From Paenibacillus xylanilyticus (GTDB lineage: Bacteria > Bacillota > Bacilli > Paenibacillales > Paenibacillaceae), in assembly GCF_009664365.1 (NCBI RefSeq), contig NZ_CP044310.1:6325501-6389500 (forward strand): a stretch of 64,000 nucleotides of DNA, written 5' to 3'. A program made the translations under genes and the position numbers. The notes below the pieces were generated by a model that saw only the letters and a list, made by a program, of their open reading frames with translations, searched no databases and was not told the DNA's origin. Below, piece after piece: positions 25,458 through 34,712 of this stretch (position 1 is its first letter; each line of letters opens with the position of its first letter).

Positions 25458-26330
25458 TTAGCTCTTCCGGATCGGAATCCATATCTCGCTTCTGTACTGC
25501 GGCAAGGTAACATCCTTGTGCTCATTCCACAGCATTTCCGGTCCTTCGCTAAGTTCATAATCGGACGAAGGAAACCACTCGGCGTAGATTCGTCCCCACA
25601 CATCCTGAAGCGTACTCGGAAAGGGGCCAACCGCAGTAAACACAGCCCATGTTGATGCGGGTACTTCCAGACATGCCAGACCTTCGGGGGCCACTTGGGT
25701 CGTGGCTGCACCGATATAATGATCCAGTTCGCCCTTCTCCTCCATCCGCTCTTCGCTAAAATGAGCCGAAGCACTGATGATCCCCAGCGGCTGAACATTC
25801 GACACCCCTTTGATCGTCTCAATCAATTCCGGGGTGAGCTGCTGATACATCGCAGCAATGTCGGGGTTTACCCCATTGAACACGATCGGCACCCTTTTGC
25901 TGATTCCCACAATCCGAAAGGCTTCTTTCTCTTCAATACGGTAGTTCATTTCACTTCCTCCTTGAATGGTCAATTGAAATGTCATCCGGGGGAAGGCCTT
26001 GAGCGAAGGGCCATGATTCCTCGCTTCGGAGGGTGTGACCCCATGCATGCTCTGAAATGCCCTGGCGAAGGAATCCGGTGCGGTATATCCATATTTGAGC
26101 GCAACATCGATGACTTTGCTGTCATGACTGCTGAGCTCCATTGCTGCCAGCGTCAAGCGCCGGCGACGGATGTACTCGGATAAGGTAATACCGCTAAGAA
26201 AGGAGAACATTCGTGTAAAATGGTATTCCGAGCAGCAAGCGATTCGCGCGACCTCTTTCATATCCAATGTCTCCGTCAGATTCTCCTCAATATAGGCCAA
26301 CCCCTCGTTGAGCCGTGCCAGTGTATTCAT
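25458..26330 (-). CDS. AraC-family regulator with GyrI-like effector domain
   Basis: About 290 residues. The AraC-type double HTH is N-terminal (about 8-105, with ARIACCSEYHFTRMFSFLSG and KYGYTAPDSFARAFQSMHGVTP). A GyrI-like/BacR effector-binding domain follows at about 125-285. This order is that of B. subtilis YdeE/E. coli Rob-type regulators that sense bulky hydrophobic drugs. Three ATGs are consecutive; the last (26330) is best spaced after GGGGGAGGG. No linked target operon is obvious; the divergent GT2 gene is one candidate. Confidence 0.87.
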   Translation of the reverse strand: MNTLARLNEGLAYIEENLTETLDMKEVARIACCSEYHFTRMFSFLSGITLSEYIRRRRLTLAAMELSSHDSKVIDVALKYGYTAPDSFARAFQSMHGVTPSEARNHGPSLKAFPRMTFQLTIQGGSEMNYRIEEKEAFRIVGISKRVPIVFNGVNPDIAAMYQQLTPELIETIKGVSNVQPLGIISASAHFSEERMEEKGELDHYIGAATTQVAPEGLACLEVPASTWAVFTAVGPFPSTLQDVWGRIYAEWFPSSDYELSEGPEMLWNEHKDVTLPQYRSEIWIPIRKS

Positions 26331-26546
26331 CATCATTCCCTCCCCCATTGATCCAAGCATAACAAAGCTCTTCTTCTGGCATCCGACATTCCCTGCACCA
26401 TTCTGCAGGCAGTAATTTATGGATCCGCAGACGGCCAGCATAGACGGCGAATTCTCCATTTTATATCAAGGCCGTTCCTCTTACTTGTTATGTACATATT
26501 TTATAGAAAGGTCGTTTTGAACCTCACGGATAAGGAGCGCGATCGA

Positions 26547-27284
26547 ATGGAAGCCAGCCCCGGTACAGTCAAGACCAAACAAGGCGTGTCTATCATTGCC
26601 TGCACCAAACGCCAGCATTATATCCATAATCTATTTAAAAATTACAGCCGACAGAAGCACTCCAAGAAAGAGATGATCGTTATCGTCAACAACGATAATA
26701 TCCCTCTTGCTCCTTATCAAAGCTTAGCCAAAAAGCTTCGGAACGTACACGTTTTTCGTCTGCCGGAACGTACCTCTCTCGGTGCTTGCCTCAATTATGC
26801 GGTCAAGAAAACAAAATACGGCTATATTGCCAAGTTTGATGATGACGATTACTATGCTCCCTACTATTTGACGGAAAGCTTGCAGACCTTCAAGAGAACG
26901 AATGCCGATGTCATTGGCAAGCGGGCACATTATCTATATTTAAGAGGACCCAGGAAGCTGCTCCTTCGTTTTCCCCAGGATGAACATCGCCCTGTAACCC
27001 TCCTCCCAGGTGCTACGCTTGTCTTTAAACGATATGTATTCAGCCATGTCCAGTTTCCGAATCGAAGCGTCGGTGAAGATGATCTGTTTTGTATAAGAAG
27101 TAAACGGAAGGGATACAAGGTATACTCGGGAGGCAGGCATAACTTTGTCGCGATCCGCAGGAAAAACTCCTCCGGCCACACTTGGATCATCAGTGATCGC
27201 GAACTCCTCTCGCAAAGCAAGAAGATCCGAACAACGAAGCATTATAAGCGATATGTACAGAAAAAACCGAAGGGCCAATTCTGA
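26547..27284 (+). CDS. Family 2 glycosyltransferase
   Basis: About 245 residues, GT-A fold, inverting-type family 2. VSIIACTKRQ is the N-terminal strand and FDDDDYYAP the metal-binding DxD region near 93. It has no transmembrane segment and an unusually basic C-terminus. These enzymes transfer a sugar from a nucleotide donor to a polysaccharide, lipid or, in spore formers, coat proteins. Acceptor unknown. AAGGAG lies 9 nt before the ATG at 26547, so the longer frame from 26490 is not used. Confidence 0.85.
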   Translation: MEASPGTVKTKQGVSIIACTKRQHYIHNLFKNYSRQKHSKKEMIVIVNNDNIPLAPYQSLAKKLRNVHVFRLPERTSLGACLNYAVKKTKYGYIAKFDDDDYYAPYYLTESLQTFKRTNADVIGKRAHYLYLRGPRKLLLRFPQDEHRPVTLLPGATLVFKRYVFSHVQFPNRSVGEDDLFCIRSKRKGYKVYSGGRHNFVAIRRKNSSGHTWIISDRELLSQSKKIRTTKHYKRYVQKKPKGQF

Positions 27285-27401
27285 TGGCAGCTGATCTACG
27301 CGCTTAATTTAAATTTTTCCTCCAAATAGTTAAATTATTTGAAGCATAGGTGAGTCATCAGCTTATTGTTTCATAACTCTATACGGAGTCTACATCCACA
27401 A

Positions 27402-27434
27402 AAAAAGAAGAGCAGCAGAGCTGCCCTTCTTTTT
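27402..27434. terminator. Bidirectional intrinsic terminator
   Basis: AAAAAGAAG-AGCAGC pairs with GCTGC-CCTTCTTTTT around a 3-nt loop. It lies between the convergent GT2 and SCO0854-like genes. Confidence 0.8.
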
Positions 27435-27456
27435 GCACAAATCACATTCGCTAAAC

Positions 27457-29595
27457 TCAAACCAGGTACTCTGCCATAATCTGCTCGATGTCATAAGGAG
27501 TAACCCCTTGCTTCACCGAATAGACTGTGTCTGCCTGATCCAGTGTATCTACCAGTTCGCCCCGGGCCGTTGCATGAAGCTTGAACAGATCGTACAGGTC
27601 TGGCTTGCGCAATCCGGTCATGGCTTTGCCCATCAAGACCATTCCCTTTTCATTGCCCTCTACATTGTTGTAATAGTTTGGGTGGCTGGTTAGGGCAAGA
27701 TCGGTCCAGATCACCGTGCGATCTACCAGATCAAGTATGACAGGAATCGTAATCTGTGTATCGGCTGTAATATCAATTTTGTTAGCCACCGTAGACGGTT
27801 CAAAAATCTCACCCGATCCTGGCTTCTTGCGCATCATCCACCCCGCGAAGCATTCCGGAAGATCGCAATACGGATGACTCGTGAACGACAGCAATGAAGC
27901 AACGACATACCGCCCTCCATAATTAACGATCGACGGAATATGCAGGTCAATGAACTCGCATGCGCCCTGCGGAGCCGATACGATATCTCCGCTGTGAACA
28001 GCCTTATACTTGGTGGAGCGCAGATTCGTATAGGAGATGTGCTCAACATAATTCCAGTTCTCGTCATACATCACCGCAGACAGGTCAATATCAACGCGTC
28101 CTGTGTCCTGCCCGTTGACCATGCCTTCCTTCCACCAGTTGAAGAAACGAATCGTATCTCCTTCACCCATGGGTACCCGGCTGCCTCTCACGAGGGTACG
28201 CAGGGCCTTGCTCGCGGAACGTTGGGAAAACGGCACAAGATAGTCATGGAGCTGTTCATCGATATACGTCTTACCCAGCGGAGGAAGAGCAGCGAATCGT
28301 TCAACCAGTGCCTGCTCGCACAATTGCACAACTTCCTGGCACGTCGCTTCATCCAGCTCTGGCAGCTGATTCGGAACGCCGAATGCCTTTGCCACGTTGC
28401 CTTTTGGAAAAAAGACACGAAGATCCTGGGGTTCATTACGCTGGGCAAAATGTTGTCTCACCTGCAGCAGCACCGGCGTCGATACCTGTGCAGTTACCTC
28501 ACTAAATGCCAACAATACATAGGCCTCATCCTCAGTGATTCGCAATAGATGATCCAGTCTTCTGGCAAATTCACCCGGACGCTGCGACAGCAGATCGATC
28601 AGGCTCCAGGTGTTGTGATACTGGAACGCCAGCTCCACGCTTCTATTAAAGGTTGCAAACGGCTTGTTATTGCGCAGAATATCAAAGGCTTCTTCGCAGC
28701 GAGGATACCGAAGCTTATATTCGGAAGGATGCAGAATCTCCCCCAGACGAACCCAGCGATCCTTATACCGGAGCATATCCTCGGTGATCTGTCCGCATTG
28801 CTCTAGTAAACCTAGCAATAAACGTCTCTCACGGCGTTTGAAATTGCGGAAGCGTACAGGCGCAGCAAGACTAACATCACCGTTCGACCAGGCAGCAGCC
28901 AGACGCAGGACGTCGGTTGCTGTTTTGAAGTATGGGCCGATTCGTTCTAACCTCGCCTTTTCATGTTTCAACAGCGAAGCCACCACGAAGCCCACATTCT
29001 CCTTGAACGGAATTTCAATAGGCAGTATCGCATCTACCTCATCCGGTTCCGCATGTTCCAGTACGGTATCGATGTCATTCTTGTCCGTCTCCGAAATCGA
29101 GCCCTTTGCTTCAATCAGCTGGCGGATGAGTGTTCTGAACCCTTCCTCACTTCCCAAGTGGATCACTTTCAGATCTGTCTTGTCGGACAAAGGCTGTCTA
29201 TCAACAGGTTCACGATCAGGATATACCAAGGTTAGGTAGTGAATGATGGCATTGAGATACAGCTCCGCTTCATCTTCCTGCATGACCTGCATGGGAAATC
29301 CCGGATACATCGGTTTGTACTTCACCTGTGCCCCGACCATCACTCTCAGATCCGCTACCAACTGAACAACCAAAGCTTCAAACTGTTCCTTGGATAGTCT
29401 TCGTACGGCTCGCATCAGTTCATCAGAGAACGTGTATCCCAGCGTTTCAATATTTTTAAGGGCAGTAGCCAGATAAGACTTGGGCAGTTGTTTCTCCCCT
29501 TGATGTTCGATAATCAGTTTGTTTGCTCGTCTTAAATAAATGGTGTTATGGTTCATGATAAAAGAGTCCAGGAAAGCTATATCCCTATATAACAT
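27457..29595 (-). CDS. Large cytoplasmic protein, SCO0854/MXAN_6230-like with TerD-like C-terminus
   Basis: A 712-residue protein without signal peptide or membrane segment. The C-terminal ~230 residues (about 480-690) contain VDIDLSAVMYDENWN, SGDIVSAPQGACEFIDL and a PVILDLVDRTVIWTDL block. This matches my memory of the SCO0854/MXAN_6230 family, whose C-terminus resembles the Ca-binding TerD fold with acidic pockets. The N-terminal ~450 residues are helical and of unknown role. Those homologues carry a RING-like domain that is absent here. Tellurite/stress (Ter) functions are possible but unproven. No good ribosome binding site precedes the ATG. Confidence 0.7.
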   Translation of the reverse strand: MLYRDIAFLDSFIMNHNTIYLRRANKLIIEHQGEKQLPKSYLATALKNIETLGYTFSDELMRAVRRLSKEQFEALVVQLVADLRVMVGAQVKYKPMYPGFPMQVMQEDEAELYLNAIIHYLTLVYPDREPVDRQPLSDKTDLKVIHLGSEEGFRTLIRQLIEAKGSISETDKNDIDTVLEHAEPDEVDAILPIEIPFKENVGFVVASLLKHEKARLERIGPYFKTATDVLRLAAAWSNGDVSLAAPVRFRNFKRRERRLLLGLLEQCGQITEDMLRYKDRWVRLGEILHPSEYKLRYPRCEEAFDILRNNKPFATFNRSVELAFQYHNTWSLIDLLSQRPGEFARRLDHLLRITEDEAYVLLAFSEVTAQVSTPVLLQVRQHFAQRNEPQDLRVFFPKGNVAKAFGVPNQLPELDEATCQEVVQLCEQALVERFAALPPLGKTYIDEQLHDYLVPFSQRSASKALRTLVRGSRVPMGEGDTIRFFNWWKEGMVNGQDTGRVDIDLSAVMYDENWNYVEHISYTNLRSTKYKAVHSGDIVSAPQGACEFIDLHIPSIVNYGGRYVVASLLSFTSHPYCDLPECFAGWMMRKKPGSGEIFEPSTVANKIDITADTQITIPVILDLVDRTVIWTDLALTSHPNYYNNVEGNEKGMVLMGKAMTGLRKPDLYDLFKLHATARGELVDTLDQADTVYSVKQGVTPYDIEQIMAEYLV

Positions 29596-29952
29596 GAAAG
29601 GTTAGATTGAGAAGGAAGGAATATAATAGCCTGGACGCCTCCTCTCTTGAATAGAAATCCTTCAGGAGAGCTGCGACCCTATTCATCCAATTGAGTTAGA
29701 AGGAAGGATCGCAATAGCCTGAAGGCCAGAGGTCCGAAGTTCGTGACCCGAACCTTTGGTAGACCCATCATCTCAGATTCCACGATCTCCCAACAGGGTG
29801 AAAGTATTACGACTGCATCAATCGTTTTCCAATATCACCCGTAATCCATACAGCTCGCTTGATGGAAGGCCGAATAGGAACAACCCCATTGGCGTCGAAT
29901 ACCACTATGTAAGACTTAGAATAGAACTACGCATGAATCGAGGTTAGGATAG
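29596..29952. other. 357-bp divergent gap with a repeated 22-nt motif
   Basis: No gene recognised. A motif reading (minus strand) CAGGCTATT-3 to 5 nt-TCCTTCCTTCT occurs at 29611-29632 and again at 29699-29720, 88 nt apart. It lies in the probable leader of the minus-strand gene. The stretch also holds CTCTC/GAGAG and GAATAG/CTATTC pairings. No clear promoter found. Confidence 0.35.
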
Positions 29953-31026
29953 ATGGAGCTTCAATCGATATATAACGAGTATCTGAATATCAAATTCAAA
30001 CGCGGATTACCGCCTTTACGGATGAATTCGTTCGAATATGGCCTGTATGAAGATGACAGTGCTGATCTGTTTCTACCGAATCACCCTGAGGTGACCTTCA
30101 CGAATTGGATGTACGACTTGCAACCAAGGGATCCCCATTATGTATCCGAGCCAAACTGGCAGCCTGTTCTCGCAGCTGTTCTTCAACAGATGGATATATA
30201 TGATGAACAGGTCCTGTATCATCTTCTGTTCAGCATAAACACCACACTGTCCGTTAACTCGCATAACGCGTATAGCACCATGAATGATTTCATGAAAAAT
30301 TACAGCTTCCTACAGCTGTCTCACTTGAGCGAGATCACCCGTTTAAACGAGGAGCAAAAGCAGCAGCTACGAGACTTTTTCTTCTTTTTCTATCTATATT
30401 CGCATCCGGTTAACGAGGAAACGCTTTACGCGTGTTCCTTTGAAGGCCAGAACTTGGTGCATACCAAAACCGATATTACATTGGAGCATTATTTCACGGC
30501 ATTTCATGATTACTATAGTTCAAATAAGAATGAGTACAGCGAGCAGATTGCCATTGCTCCACACGACATCCAGGCCTGCAAACACCTTACGTTGGAGCTT
30601 TTGCAGTGTATTGAAGGGAAATCGGCCAAGCTGAACATGCCCGAGGAGGAAGGGTTAGAAGCAGTGCTGCGGCTCATTAATGACGTGGATCAAATGCTGC
30701 AAATGCATGACGAAAATAAAAGTGCGTTGTTTGATATCATGAAAAATTTCCTGACGGAAGCTCGTCCCACTCCCTATCGGGACCACTGCTTCACGACACT
30801 GCTTCAGAACTATGCTTCGTATATTTTATTTTTCAGGTTTGATGAGATTCATGCATTGGTGGAATATTTCGAAGACACCCCTGTGTGGTGCAGAACGATT
30901 ATCAATAAAATCTGTATGGACACCATCTTCATGGAGCGAATATTGCGACAGAAGCGCATCGATATAACGGCGTACCCGAATGTAACTCAGTTCTTTGAGG
31001 ACGAGGCAAAACGGATCTATCTGTAG
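29953..31026 (+). CDS. Protein of unknown function, 357 aa
   Basis: I do not recognise a family. The protein is soluble, acidic, rich in Phe and Tyr (a run of FFFFF near 145) and largely helical, with no signal peptide and no obvious catalytic motif. It is divergent from the SCO0854-like gene and shares its 357-bp regulatory gap, which hints at a common stress function. AGGAT precedes the ATG. It ends just before a bidirectional terminator shared with mqo. Codon use looks like that of its neighbours, so recent transfer is not indicated. Confidence 0.7.
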   Translation: MELQSIYNEYLNIKFKRGLPPLRMNSFEYGLYEDDSADLFLPNHPEVTFTNWMYDLQPRDPHYVSEPNWQPVLAAVLQQMDIYDEQVLYHLLFSINTTLSVNSHNAYSTMNDFMKNYSFLQLSHLSEITRLNEEQKQQLRDFFFFFYLYSHPVNEETLYACSFEGQNLVHTKTDITLEHYFTAFHDYYSSNKNEYSEQIAIAPHDIQACKHLTLELLQCIEGKSAKLNMPEEEGLEAVLRLINDVDQMLQMHDENKSALFDIMKNFLTEARPTPYRDHCFTTLLQNYASYILFFRFDEIHALVEYFEDTPVWCRTIINKICMDTIFMERILRQKRIDITAYPNVTQFFEDEAKRIYL

Positions 31027-31067
31027 CTCCGGAAGGAGTGCCGTGCACTAATCCAACATAGAACCTC

Positions 31068-31107
31068 AAAAAGCCTTCGCCGACATTAATGTCAGCAAAG
31101 GCTTTTT
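31068..31107. terminator. Bidirectional intrinsic terminator
   Basis: AAAAAGCCTT and AAGGCTTTTT form the outer stem; GACAT/ATGTC forms the inner helix. It serves the convergent unknown gene and mqo. Confidence 0.85.
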
Positions 31108-31181
31108 GACGTACTTTATTCTTATCCATTGTCATAATTAAAGTCAAAATGATGCAATGTTGTTCTATCTCTTTTACCTCT

Positions 31182-32687
31182 TTACACCGAAGCAGCCTTC
31201 TTCTCATCCGTCAGCCCAAGCGCCTTCGCTGTCGTTGTGTGCACCTTGCGAAGAAGCTCCGGATTCTCCACCAGGGACTCGCCGTAGGAAGGAATCATTT
31301 CCTTAATCTTCGGCTCCCATGAATCCATATGCTGCGGGAAGCATCGCTGCAGAATCTCCAGCATGACTTGCACCGCAGTGGAAGCCCCTGGTGATGCACC
31401 GAGCAATGCGGCTACAGAGCCGTCGGCAGCAGTAACAACTTCTGTACCGAATTGAAGTGTGCCTTTGCCGCCTTGCACCGTATCCTTAATGACCTGCACG
31501 CGCTGACCTGCCAGAACCATATCCCAATCTTCGCTTTTGGCACTTGGAACAAAATCACGCAGTTCCTGCATACGCTGCTCTTTGGACAACATCAGCTGTT
31601 GAATCAGATATTTGGTCAGTGAGATCTCTTTGACCCCTGCAGCAAGCATGGTCAAGAGATTATGTGTTTTGACAGACGTGATGAGGTCGGTATTCGAACC
31701 GGTCTTCAGGAATTTGGGTGAGAATCCGGCAAATGGGCCAAACAGCAGCGACTTCTGATTGTCGATATAGCGGGTATCCAGATGCGGAACAGACATCGGC
31801 GGAGCACCCACCGAAGCTTTACCATACACCTTGGCATGATGCTGTTCCACAACCTCCTGATTTTTGCACACCATGAAGAGTCCGCTGACCGGGAATCCGC
31901 CGATATGTTTACCTTCCGGAATACCGGTTTTTTGCAGCAAGTGCAGGCTTCCGCCACCCGCACCGATAAAGACAAACTTGGCTGTATGGCGCTCTACTGC
32001 ACCGCTGCTCAGATTCTTCACCGTTAATTCCCAAGCTCCGTCTTGCTTGCGTTTAATATTTTTCACACTATGTTGGTAGTGGATATCCACGTTTTGCTTC
32101 TTCAGGTGATCGAGCAGCATGCGCGTTAAAGCACCAAAGTTAACATCCGTACCGGAGTCGATTTTGGTAGCTGCGATCGGTTCTTTCCCCTTGCGGCCTT
32201 TCATCATCAGAGGAATCCATTTCCGCAATTTTGTCGGGTCGTCCGAGAATTCCATACCTTCAAATAAAGGGTGGTTCGATAAGGCTTCAAAACGTCTTTT
32301 CAAAAACAGGACATTGCTCTCTCCATGCACATAACTCAAATGAGGGAGCGGCATAATGAAGTCCCGCGGATTACGAATCAGATTGCTATTAACGAGATAG
32401 GACCAAAATTGTCTGGAGACTTGAAAATGCTCATTCACCTTAATGGCTTTGCTGATATCTACGGTTCCGTCCGGTCGTTCAACGGTATAGTTCAATTCGC
32501 AAAGTGCAGAGTGGCCGGTTCCGGCATTGTTCCATTCGTTGGAGCTTTCCTCTCCTGCACTGGCGAGCTTCTCATAAACCTTAATATTCCAATCTGGTGC
32601 CAATTCCTTCAGCAAGGTTCCCAATGTTGCACTCATAATTCCGGCACCAATCAAGATAACATCTGTACTCGTTTGTCCCTGGCTCAT
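31182..32687 (-). CDS. mqo: Malate:quinone oxidoreductase
   Basis: A 501-residue FAD enzyme that oxidises malate to oxaloacetate and passes electrons to the quinone pool at the membrane face, bypassing NAD malate dehydrogenase in the TCA cycle. It has the FAD motif GAGIMSATLG at 13-22, a KVYEKLASAGEESSNEWNNAGTGH-type region split by conserved residues, and FGPFAGFSPKFLKTG near 310, all typical of Mqo. The length matches the family. AAGGA precedes the ATG. Monocistronic, terminated by the shared hairpin at 31068-31107. Confidence 0.95.
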   Translation of the reverse strand: MSQGQTSTDVILIGAGIMSATLGTLLKELAPDWNIKVYEKLASAGEESSNEWNNAGTGHSALCELNYTVERPDGTVDISKAIKVNEHFQVSRQFWSYLVNSNLIRNPRDFIMPLPHLSYVHGESNVLFLKRRFEALSNHPLFEGMEFSDDPTKLRKWIPLMMKGRKGKEPIAATKIDSGTDVNFGALTRMLLDHLKKQNVDIHYQHSVKNIKRKQDGAWELTVKNLSSGAVERHTAKFVFIGAGGGSLHLLQKTGIPEGKHIGGFPVSGLFMVCKNQEVVEQHHAKVYGKASVGAPPMSVPHLDTRYIDNQKSLLFGPFAGFSPKFLKTGSNTDLITSVKTHNLLTMLAAGVKEISLTKYLIQQLMLSKEQRMQELRDFVPSAKSEDWDMVLAGQRVQVIKDTVQGGKGTLQFGTEVVTAADGSVAALLGASPGASTAVQVMLEILQRCFPQHMDSWEPKIKEMIPSYGESLVENPELLRKVHTTTAKALGLTDEKKAASV

Positions 32688-33060
32688 GTCTACCGTCCTT
32701 ATATCCTATATTTGCCAAAAGGATGTAAGCGTTATCGATTTGGCATTTGCAGCGAGCCCGTTCTTGAACTGGCCCAAACCTCTTCTGAACGAAATTAAAC
32801 CTTGGTCATAGTGTATCAATATTACGGTTAGATTGAAATATGCAATTTTAAGTTACTTGGTTTACCTGTTAGTATACTTTAGTTTCAACTTTACCGCTAA
32901 CCCACTTATAGGGGTGAAAGATTTATTTTTTCAAGATAATAGAAAACATGGCAAGCATAACGCCATTCTAGGTCAGGTTTCTAGCAAAAAGCCACAATCA
33001 ATTTTCATTGAAAGTGGCCTATTGTTAGATATAACCTTATCCCCTACGTCTCGGGTTTAG
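32688..33060. other. Intergenic stretch upstream of mqo
   Basis: About 370 bp with no gene I can support. A 75-codon plus-strand frame (32833-33060) looks spurious: hydrophobic start, no ribosome binding site, ends in the ABC terminator. The stretch holds the mqo promoter region and the terminator of the ABC operon at 32986-33018. Confidence 0.5.
32986..33018 (-). terminator. Intrinsic terminator of the ABC importer operon
   Basis: GCCAC (33018-33014) pairs with GTGGC (32995-32991), with an inner CAAT/ATTG helix. Five T follow on the minus strand. Confidence 0.75.
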
Positions 33061-33915
33061 TCAGAAGATTGAGATGAGCTCCTTCGTATACGGATGTCGT
33101 TCTTCTGCAAACAGCACATCTGCAGCAAATCGATCGACAATTTGTCCATCTCGCATGACGATAATACGCTGGCTCATACGGTGTACGGCGGCCAGATCAT
33201 GAGAGATAAACAAATAGGAAAGCCCCAGTGAAATCCGTAGGTCGGTTAGCAATTGCAGAACAGCGCCTTGTGATATCACATCCAGGCTCGCTGTTGGTTC
33301 GTCCAGAACGATAACGTCCGGTTCAATGCCAATGGCACGTGCGATGGTTACACGCTGACGCTGCCCGCCGCTTAACTCATGCGGATAACGTCCAGCCAAA
33401 TCACTTGGAAGCTCAACAGCTTCAAGCAGCTGCTTCACATAAGTGTCCTTCGATGTATAGGCAAAATGAGACAGCTTAACATCTCTCCCAAACTGCTCAT
33501 ACGGATCAATCAGTGAATCAGCAACCTTCAGCTTAGGATTCAGCGCTGCAGCCGGATTCTGAAATACAATCTGGATCTTCCTACGGTGTGGACGCAGGCG
33601 TCGGCCGCTAAGCCGCGCAATGTCCTCACCACCAAGCAGGATCGAGCCGGAATCCGCATCTTCAATCCGCAGCAGACATCGAGCGAGCGTACTCTTGCCA
33701 CAGCCGCTCTCGCCAACTAGTCCGAGGCACTCGCCTCGGTTTAAGGTGAAGGAGACGCCGTTAACAGCTGGACGCTCAGCGCCAGCATAGGTGCGGCTGA
33801 GATGTTCCACGCCCAGCACGGGTTGGGCAGACAGCTCGGATTGCTCCTTGTCCTGTTGGACAGATGGCTCAACCGGCAATGATTCCTTGTGGTACTCCAT
33901 TTCGCTTGTCTTCAT
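33061..33915 (-). CDS. ABC importer ATP-binding protein (OppF/NikE class)
   Basis: A 284-residue ATPase of the peptide/nickel family. Walker A GESGCGKST, signature LSGGQRQR, Walker B VIVLDEPTASLD and the H-loop SHDLAAV are intact. A ~30-residue extension precedes the core. It is the last gene of the five-gene operon and overlaps the preceding ATPase gene by 4 nt. With its partner it forms the two-ATPase engine typical of peptide, nickel and metallophore importers. The Zur-type operator at the operon promoter suggests the cargo is zinc-related. Confidence 0.93.
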   Translation of the reverse strand: MKTSEMEYHKESLPVEPSVQQDKEQSELSAQPVLGVEHLSRTYAGAERPAVNGVSFTLNRGECLGLVGESGCGKSTLARCLLRIEDADSGSILLGGEDIARLSGRRLRPHRRKIQIVFQNPAAALNPKLKVADSLIDPYEQFGRDVKLSHFAYTSKDTYVKQLLEAVELPSDLAGRYPHELSGGQRQRVTIARAIGIEPDVIVLDEPTASLDVISQGAVLQLLTDLRISLGLSYLFISHDLAAVHRMSQRIIVMRDGQIVDRFAADVLFAEERHPYTKELISIF

Positions 33916-34712
33916 TGCGTTTCCGCCTCCTTCAGACCCGATTTTAACGAGCGGCTCAGGACAGGAGCTGCTTCAATCAGTTGACGTGTATACTCATGCT
34001 GCGGATGGTCAAGAATACGGTGTTTCCCACCCGATTCGACGATCTGTCCTTCCTTCATAACTGCTAGCCGATTGGCGTAGCGGCGCACATGACGCCAGTC
34101 GTGTGTAATGAACAGAATGGCGCAGCCCGTCTCTGCCTGCTTGCGCGCCAGCAGCTCCAGCACGCGGTGACCCAAGACGCTGTCGAGTGCCGTAGTTGCC
34201 TCATCGGCAATCAGCAGCCTTGGCGATAGCATCAGCGATGTCGCGATGGAAGCACGCTGAAGCTGGCCACCGCTCAACTGGAACGGATAGCGCCGAAGCA
34301 GCTCTGCGCCAAGCCCAACGGACTCCAGCGCCTCGATGGCGCGTTTTTGCCGGACGGCAGAAGACTTTTCTCCATGGATTTTCTGGTATTCATCGAAATG
34401 TCCGCCAATACTTCGAAACGGCGTAAACGCCCCCTGATAATCCTGAAAAATATATGAAATGCGGCTTCCCCGCAGGGCGCGCATCTCCTTCGGTTTACGT
34501 TCGAGCAGGTTGCTGCCTTCAAACATGATTCGCCCCGCTGCGTACAGGTTAGACGGAAGCAGTTGACCAATCGACTGTGAGAGAAGACTTTTGCCGCTGC
34601 CGCTCTGCCCGACCAGCGCCATGAATTCGCCTTCCCGAACGGCGAGAGAGACGCTGTCGACAATGGTACGCTCACGGCTGAAGATGCTTAATTCCTCTAT
34701 GGAGAGAATCAC
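33912..34712 (-). CDS. ABC importer ATP-binding protein (OppD/NikD class)
   Basis: A 266-residue ATPase. Walker A is GQSGSGKS, the signature LSGGQLQR, Walker B LLIADEATTALD, and the H-loop THDWRHV. It is shorter than classical OppD/DppD (about 330) and lacks their C-terminal Fe-S extension, matching the NikD size. The ATG overlaps the upstream permease stop by 4 nt and its own stop overlaps the next ATPase start. Forms a heterodimeric ATPase with the adjacent gene product. Confidence 0.93.
   Translation of the reverse strand: MILSIEELSIFSRERTIVDSVSLAVREGEFMALVGQSGSGKSLLSQSIGQLLPSNLYAAGRIMFEGSNLLERKPKEMRALRGSRISYIFQDYQGAFTPFRSIGGHFDEYQKIHGEKSSAVRQKRAIEALESVGLGAELLRRYPFQLSGGQLQRASIATSLMLSPRLLIADEATTALDSVLGHRVLELLARKQAETGCAILFITHDWRHVRRYANRLAVMKEGQIVESGGKHRILDHPQHEYTRQLIEAAPVLSRSLKSGLKEAETQ

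Noticed and set aside
28664..29239. 191-codon plus-strand frame
   Set aside because: Antisense to the SCO0854-like gene, with Ser/Arg-rich composition.
32833..33060. 75-codon plus-strand frame with hydrophobic start
   Set aside because: No ribosome binding site and it runs through the terminator of the opposite operon.
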